DNA from: JAHFUI01 sp041485905
Lineage (GTDB): Bacteria; Acidobacteriota; Vicinamibacteria; Vicinamibacterales; CAVVIG01
Assembly (NCBI GenBank): GCA_041485905.1
Contig: JBGPKK010000104.1
Location: 1-15,892, forward strand
Reading direction: 5' to 3'
DNA length: 15,892 nt
In this document: positions 14,721 to 15,892 of the stretch, piece after piece
Layout of the letters: every line of letters starts with the position of its first letter
Numbering within the stretch: position 1 is the first letter of the stretch
Notes under the pieces: model-generated
What the model was told of the DNA's origin: nothing
Seen by the model: only the letters and a program-made list of their open reading frames with translations
Databases searched by the model: none
Position numbers and translations under genes: made by a program

Positions 14721-14741
14721 GTGTGACCCACCTTGTCACAC
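14721..14741. promoter_or_regulatory. 7-7-7 inverted repeat upstream of the cas3 remnant
   Basis: GTGTGAC and GTCACAC are perfect inverted arms separated by CCACCTT. The site lies 45 bases before the cas3 remnant ATG and just upstream of the possible -10 box at 14751-14756, a position suited to an operator of the former cas operon. The arm spacing does not fit the CRP site. Confidence 0.4.
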
Positions 14742-14744
14742 CCT

Positions 14745-14760
14745 CGGCATTACAATGCCG
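14745..14760 (+). promoter_or_regulatory. palindrome containing a TACAAT -10-like box
   Basis: CGGCATT-AC-AATGCCG is a perfect 7-bp inverted repeat, and TACAAT (14751-14756) at its centre resembles a -10 hexamer. The cas3 remnant starts 30 bases after this box, behind a weak CGGAG at 14779-14783. It may be the old cas promoter with an overlapping repressor site, or simply a stem-loop. Confidence 0.35.
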
Positions 14761-14786
14761 GCAGCGTCAGAGCTTGAACGGAGCCA

Positions 14787-15134
14787 ATGCAGAATCAGCT
14801 GACAGAGACGTTCTACGCTCACACGAGAGAAGGCCAGGGCGAAAGTACCTGGGAACGGCTTGAGGACCACCTCCAGGCAGTTGCTGCCCGCGCTCAGGAG
14901 TTTGCCGAAGGATTCGGCGCTGGATCGTGGGGACACGCCGCAGGACTCTGGCACGATCTCGGCAAGTGTCGGCCGGAGTTTCAGGCACGACTTCGAGGTG
15001 ACCGCACTCAAGTCGAACATGCTGGTGCAGCCGCCGCACTAGCGATGGCTAAGCACGACTCCCGTGGGCTTCCGATCGCGTTCGCTGTGGCGGGACACCA
15101 CTCGGGTTCGCGCCCGCGCGGGCGCGTGGATTGA
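14787..15134 (+). pseudogene. cas3: Cas3 HD nuclease domain remnant, truncated, fused to a CRISPR repeat
   Basis: 115 residues carrying the start of a type I Cas3 HD domain in the short I-C style: FYAHT at the N-terminus, H28 (LEDHLQAVA), H56-D57 in AGLWHDLGKCRPEFQARL, H78 (VEHAGAAAA) and H104-H105 in AVAGHHSG. In intact Cas3 the HD domain continues for roughly another hundred residues, followed by a DEAD/DExH helicase of several hundred. None of that is present. After HHSG the reading frame enters a CRISPR repeat, which encodes SRPRGRVD and the stop codon. No cas5, cas7, cas8, cas4, cas1 or cas2 is found nearby. The remnant is therefore almost certainly inactive in interference. The domain assignment is strong; deletion between cas3 and the end of the array is my inference, with chimeric assembly as the alternative. 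Confidence 0.85.
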
Positions 15135-15137
15135 AAC
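15106..15137 (+). CRISPR. single orphan type I-C-like CRISPR repeat
   Basis: A 32-base sequence starting GTTCGCGCCC, with a perfect stem CGCGCCC / GGGCGCG around GCGC, and ending GTGGATTGAAAC. Length, stem position and the GTGGATTGAAAC 3' handle match type I-C (Dvulg) repeats such as those of Desulfovibrio vulgaris. Only one copy is in the window, so it is not an array. It directly follows the truncated cas3 frame. Orientation is the normal one for an array downstream of the cas operon, which suggests that this was the final (leader-distal) repeat. Bases 15138 to about 15172 could be a last spacer or plain flank. Confidence 0.75.
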
Positions 15138-15148
15138 TCTGCGAGTTG

Positions 15149-15173
15149 CGAAACTTTAAACTTTGCACTTTTC
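15149..15173 (-). repeat. heptamer tandem repeat tract, right inverted copy
   Basis: Read on the minus strand: AAGTGCA, AAGTTTA, AAGTTTC, the same 7-base unit as the tract at 14401-14428 but inverted. The two tracts bracket the hairpin, the cas3 remnant and the orphan repeat. No convincing target-site duplication is seen outside them. Confidence 0.6.
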
Positions 15174-15188
15174 AGAGGCTGCGGTTCT

Positions 15189-15205
15189 CTGCGAACGATT
15201 CGCAG
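15189..15205. other. 17-bp inverted repeat downstream of the CRISPR scar
   Basis: CTGCGAA-CGA-TTCGCAG is a perfect 7-bp inverted repeat with a 3-base loop. It lies in the gene-free stretch 15138-15376, in which I see nothing else but the heptamer tract and a ribosome binding site for the next gene. It could be a weak terminator or protein site; no T-tract follows. Confidence 0.35.
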
Positions 15206-15376
15206 GTAATCACTTCTCTGGCAGCCATGCCCGTCGTCCATTCGCAGCCGAGCGGAGATGCTAGGATCTGAGCGTTCAACGAGTTGCGATGGTAGATCGC
15301 GTCCCAGCGTGGCCGCGTATGGCTGCCGAGAACGGGCAGCGTTCACTCCAAGAACGGTTAGCCAGACGAAGGTTGT

Positions 15377-15823
15377 ATGGACGCACGACGTTTGATGTTC
15401 ATCGTTTTCTTACTGTCATGGATCGGGGTTTCCGTTGTTCCGACGCGCGCGATGTGCCCTGGCCCCTTGACTCTCGAAGATCAGTTCGCACGCAGCCAAA
15501 CTGTATTCGTTGGTCGGGCTATCGCTCAGCAAATTGTGCCGACCGGCTCGCGTTCCGGGACTCGTGCTACAGAGACGACGTTTCAAGTCGAAGAGATCTG
15601 GAAGGGCCAGTCGAACGCGAAAACACTTCGAGTACAGACCTGCGGATGGAACGACGAAAGCGAGGCCATGACATGCTCCGAAGGATTCACCTTTGTTGTG
15701 GGTTCTCGATACGTCGTTTTCGCGGGCGGCGATCCACTGGAGACGAGCCAATGCCAGCCGACCGGCTTAGTGGATCGAGCCCGGGGAACACTACAGTGGC
15801 TTTCCGGCAAGCCTCGCAAGTGA
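15377..15823 (+). CDS. secreted small protein with NTR/TIMP-like features
   Basis: 148 residues. A clear signal peptide (MDARRLMFIVFLLSWIGVSV, cleavage after TRA at 25) leaves a mature protein with a near-N-terminal Cys (MCPGPLTLEDQFARSQTVFV). The pattern FVGRA, FQVEEIWKGQ, LRVQTC, F.VGSRYVVFAGGDP, then S.C.PTGLVDRARGTLQWL follows bacterial proteins annotated as tissue-inhibitor-of-metalloprotease or netrin-like (OB-fold): 'vFvGrV', 'v..vWKG', 'G..YlVya' and a late 'l.ts.C.rt..l'. Four or so Cys could form disulfides. Function in bacteria is unknown. GAAGG at 15368-15372 is a good ribosome binding site for this ATG. It is less GC-rich than the lpx operon genes and lies beyond the CRISPR scar, so it belongs to a different chromosomal neighbourhood. 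Confidence 0.65.
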   Translation: MDARRLMFIVFLLSWIGVSVVPTRAMCPGPLTLEDQFARSQTVFVGRAIAQQIVPTGSRSGTRATETTFQVEEIWKGQSNAKTLRVQTCGWNDESEAMTCSEGFTFVVGSRYVVFAGGDPLETSQCQPTGLVDRARGTLQWLSGKPRK

Positions 15824-15892
15824 GCTGGCTAACCACGCGCGCTGGAGTTGGCGGCGCTCGGCAAGTCGGTGATGAGGCGGACGACGCCGCGC
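15824..15892. other. window end, nothing assigned
   Basis: The last 69 bases are GC-rich with no start of a recognisable gene. They may belong to the 3' end of a gene on the minus strand beyond the window, but this cannot be supported. Confidence 0.3.

Larger units (their letters stand above)
14384..14786. other. 403-bp non-coding stretch with repeats and possible cas promoter
   Basis: No convincing gene on either strand. The base composition becomes visibly more AT-rich than the preceding operon. It holds a heptamer tract (14401-14428), a perfect hairpin (14450-14474), a possible half copy of that repeat (14482-14501, GTAGTGTCCGG then CTTTAGCG, right arm lost), and two palindromes just upstream of the cas3 remnant (14721-14741 and 14745-14760). 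The rest looks like decayed intergenic DNA. Confidence 0.6.

Noticed and set aside
14405..14731. 108-codon minus-strand frame in the gap before the cas3 remnant
   Set aside because: Much of it is translated from the heptamer tract and the hairpin repeat; no motif, and no ribosome binding site supports it.
14722..14740. TGTGA...TCACA as a CRP/FNR-type site
   Set aside because: The half sites are 9 bases apart instead of the 6 of a CRP site, so only a generic palindrome can be claimed.
14401..15173. Insertion sequence with the heptamer tracts as terminal inverted repeats
   Set aside because: There is no transposase and no convincing target-site duplication; the tracts are internally tandem, which is unusual for IS ends.
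15138..15376. A CRISPR array continuing after the orphan repeat
   Set aside because: No second copy of GTGGATTGAAAC or of the stem occurs in the following bases or elsewhere in the window on either strand.

Overview
This is a GC-rich bacterial chromosome segment. It carries lipid A genes (lpxD, lpxB), an outer-membrane-type beta-barrel protein and several Sec-exported enzymes, so the host is Gram-negative. The gene mix (gatCA beside a metallopeptidase and an ATP-grasp ligase, a MEMO1/AMMECR1 pair, M16B peptidase pairs), the short dispersed palindromes and the start codons placed directly after TAnnnT boxes fit Acidobacteriota, perhaps Vicinamibacteria. That placement is inference; no rRNA or tRNA is present to confirm it.

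Left block, minus strand (1-3304): a tightly overlapping operon reading gatC, gatA, a HEAGH-type zinc metallopeptidase and the N-terminal part of an ATP-grasp ligase that runs off the window. Genes overlap by 4, 8 and 4 bases. GatCA belongs to the tRNA-dependent amidotransferase; gatB is not in the window.

Middle-left, plus strand (3356-4809): a MEMO1-like and an AMMECR1-like protein (AmmeMemoRadiSam proteins B and A), with a 15-bp palindrome between them and dispersed hairpin repeats at both outer edges of the pair. Convergent to them is a DUF457-type membrane metal-dependent hydrolase (4890-5981, minus). It is separated by only 19 bp from a divergent secreted S1/P1 nuclease or phospholipase C-like enzyme (6001-6900, plus). 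An MgtC-family membrane protein (6892-7344, minus) overlaps the nuclease tail to tail.

Envelope block, plus strand (7360-14383): lpxD, a predicted beta-barrel protein, an M16 zinc peptidase with intact HxxEH, its catalytically dead partner carrying an extra C-terminal domain, lpxB, and a small coiled-coil protein. Start/stop overlaps link most of these, suggesting co-expression of lipid A synthesis with envelope proteolysis.

Right end (14384-15892): visibly less GC-rich and gene-poor. It holds a heptamer repeat tract, a perfect hairpin and a truncated Cas3 HD nuclease domain that runs straight into one type I-C-like CRISPR repeat, whose bases supply the last codons and the stop. An inverted copy of the heptamer tract follows, then a small secreted NTR/TIMP-like protein. 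The simplest reading is a scar from deletion of a whole type I-C CRISPR-Cas locus, leaving the start of cas3 and the last repeat. This is the most interesting feature of the window. An assembly artefact must be excluded first.
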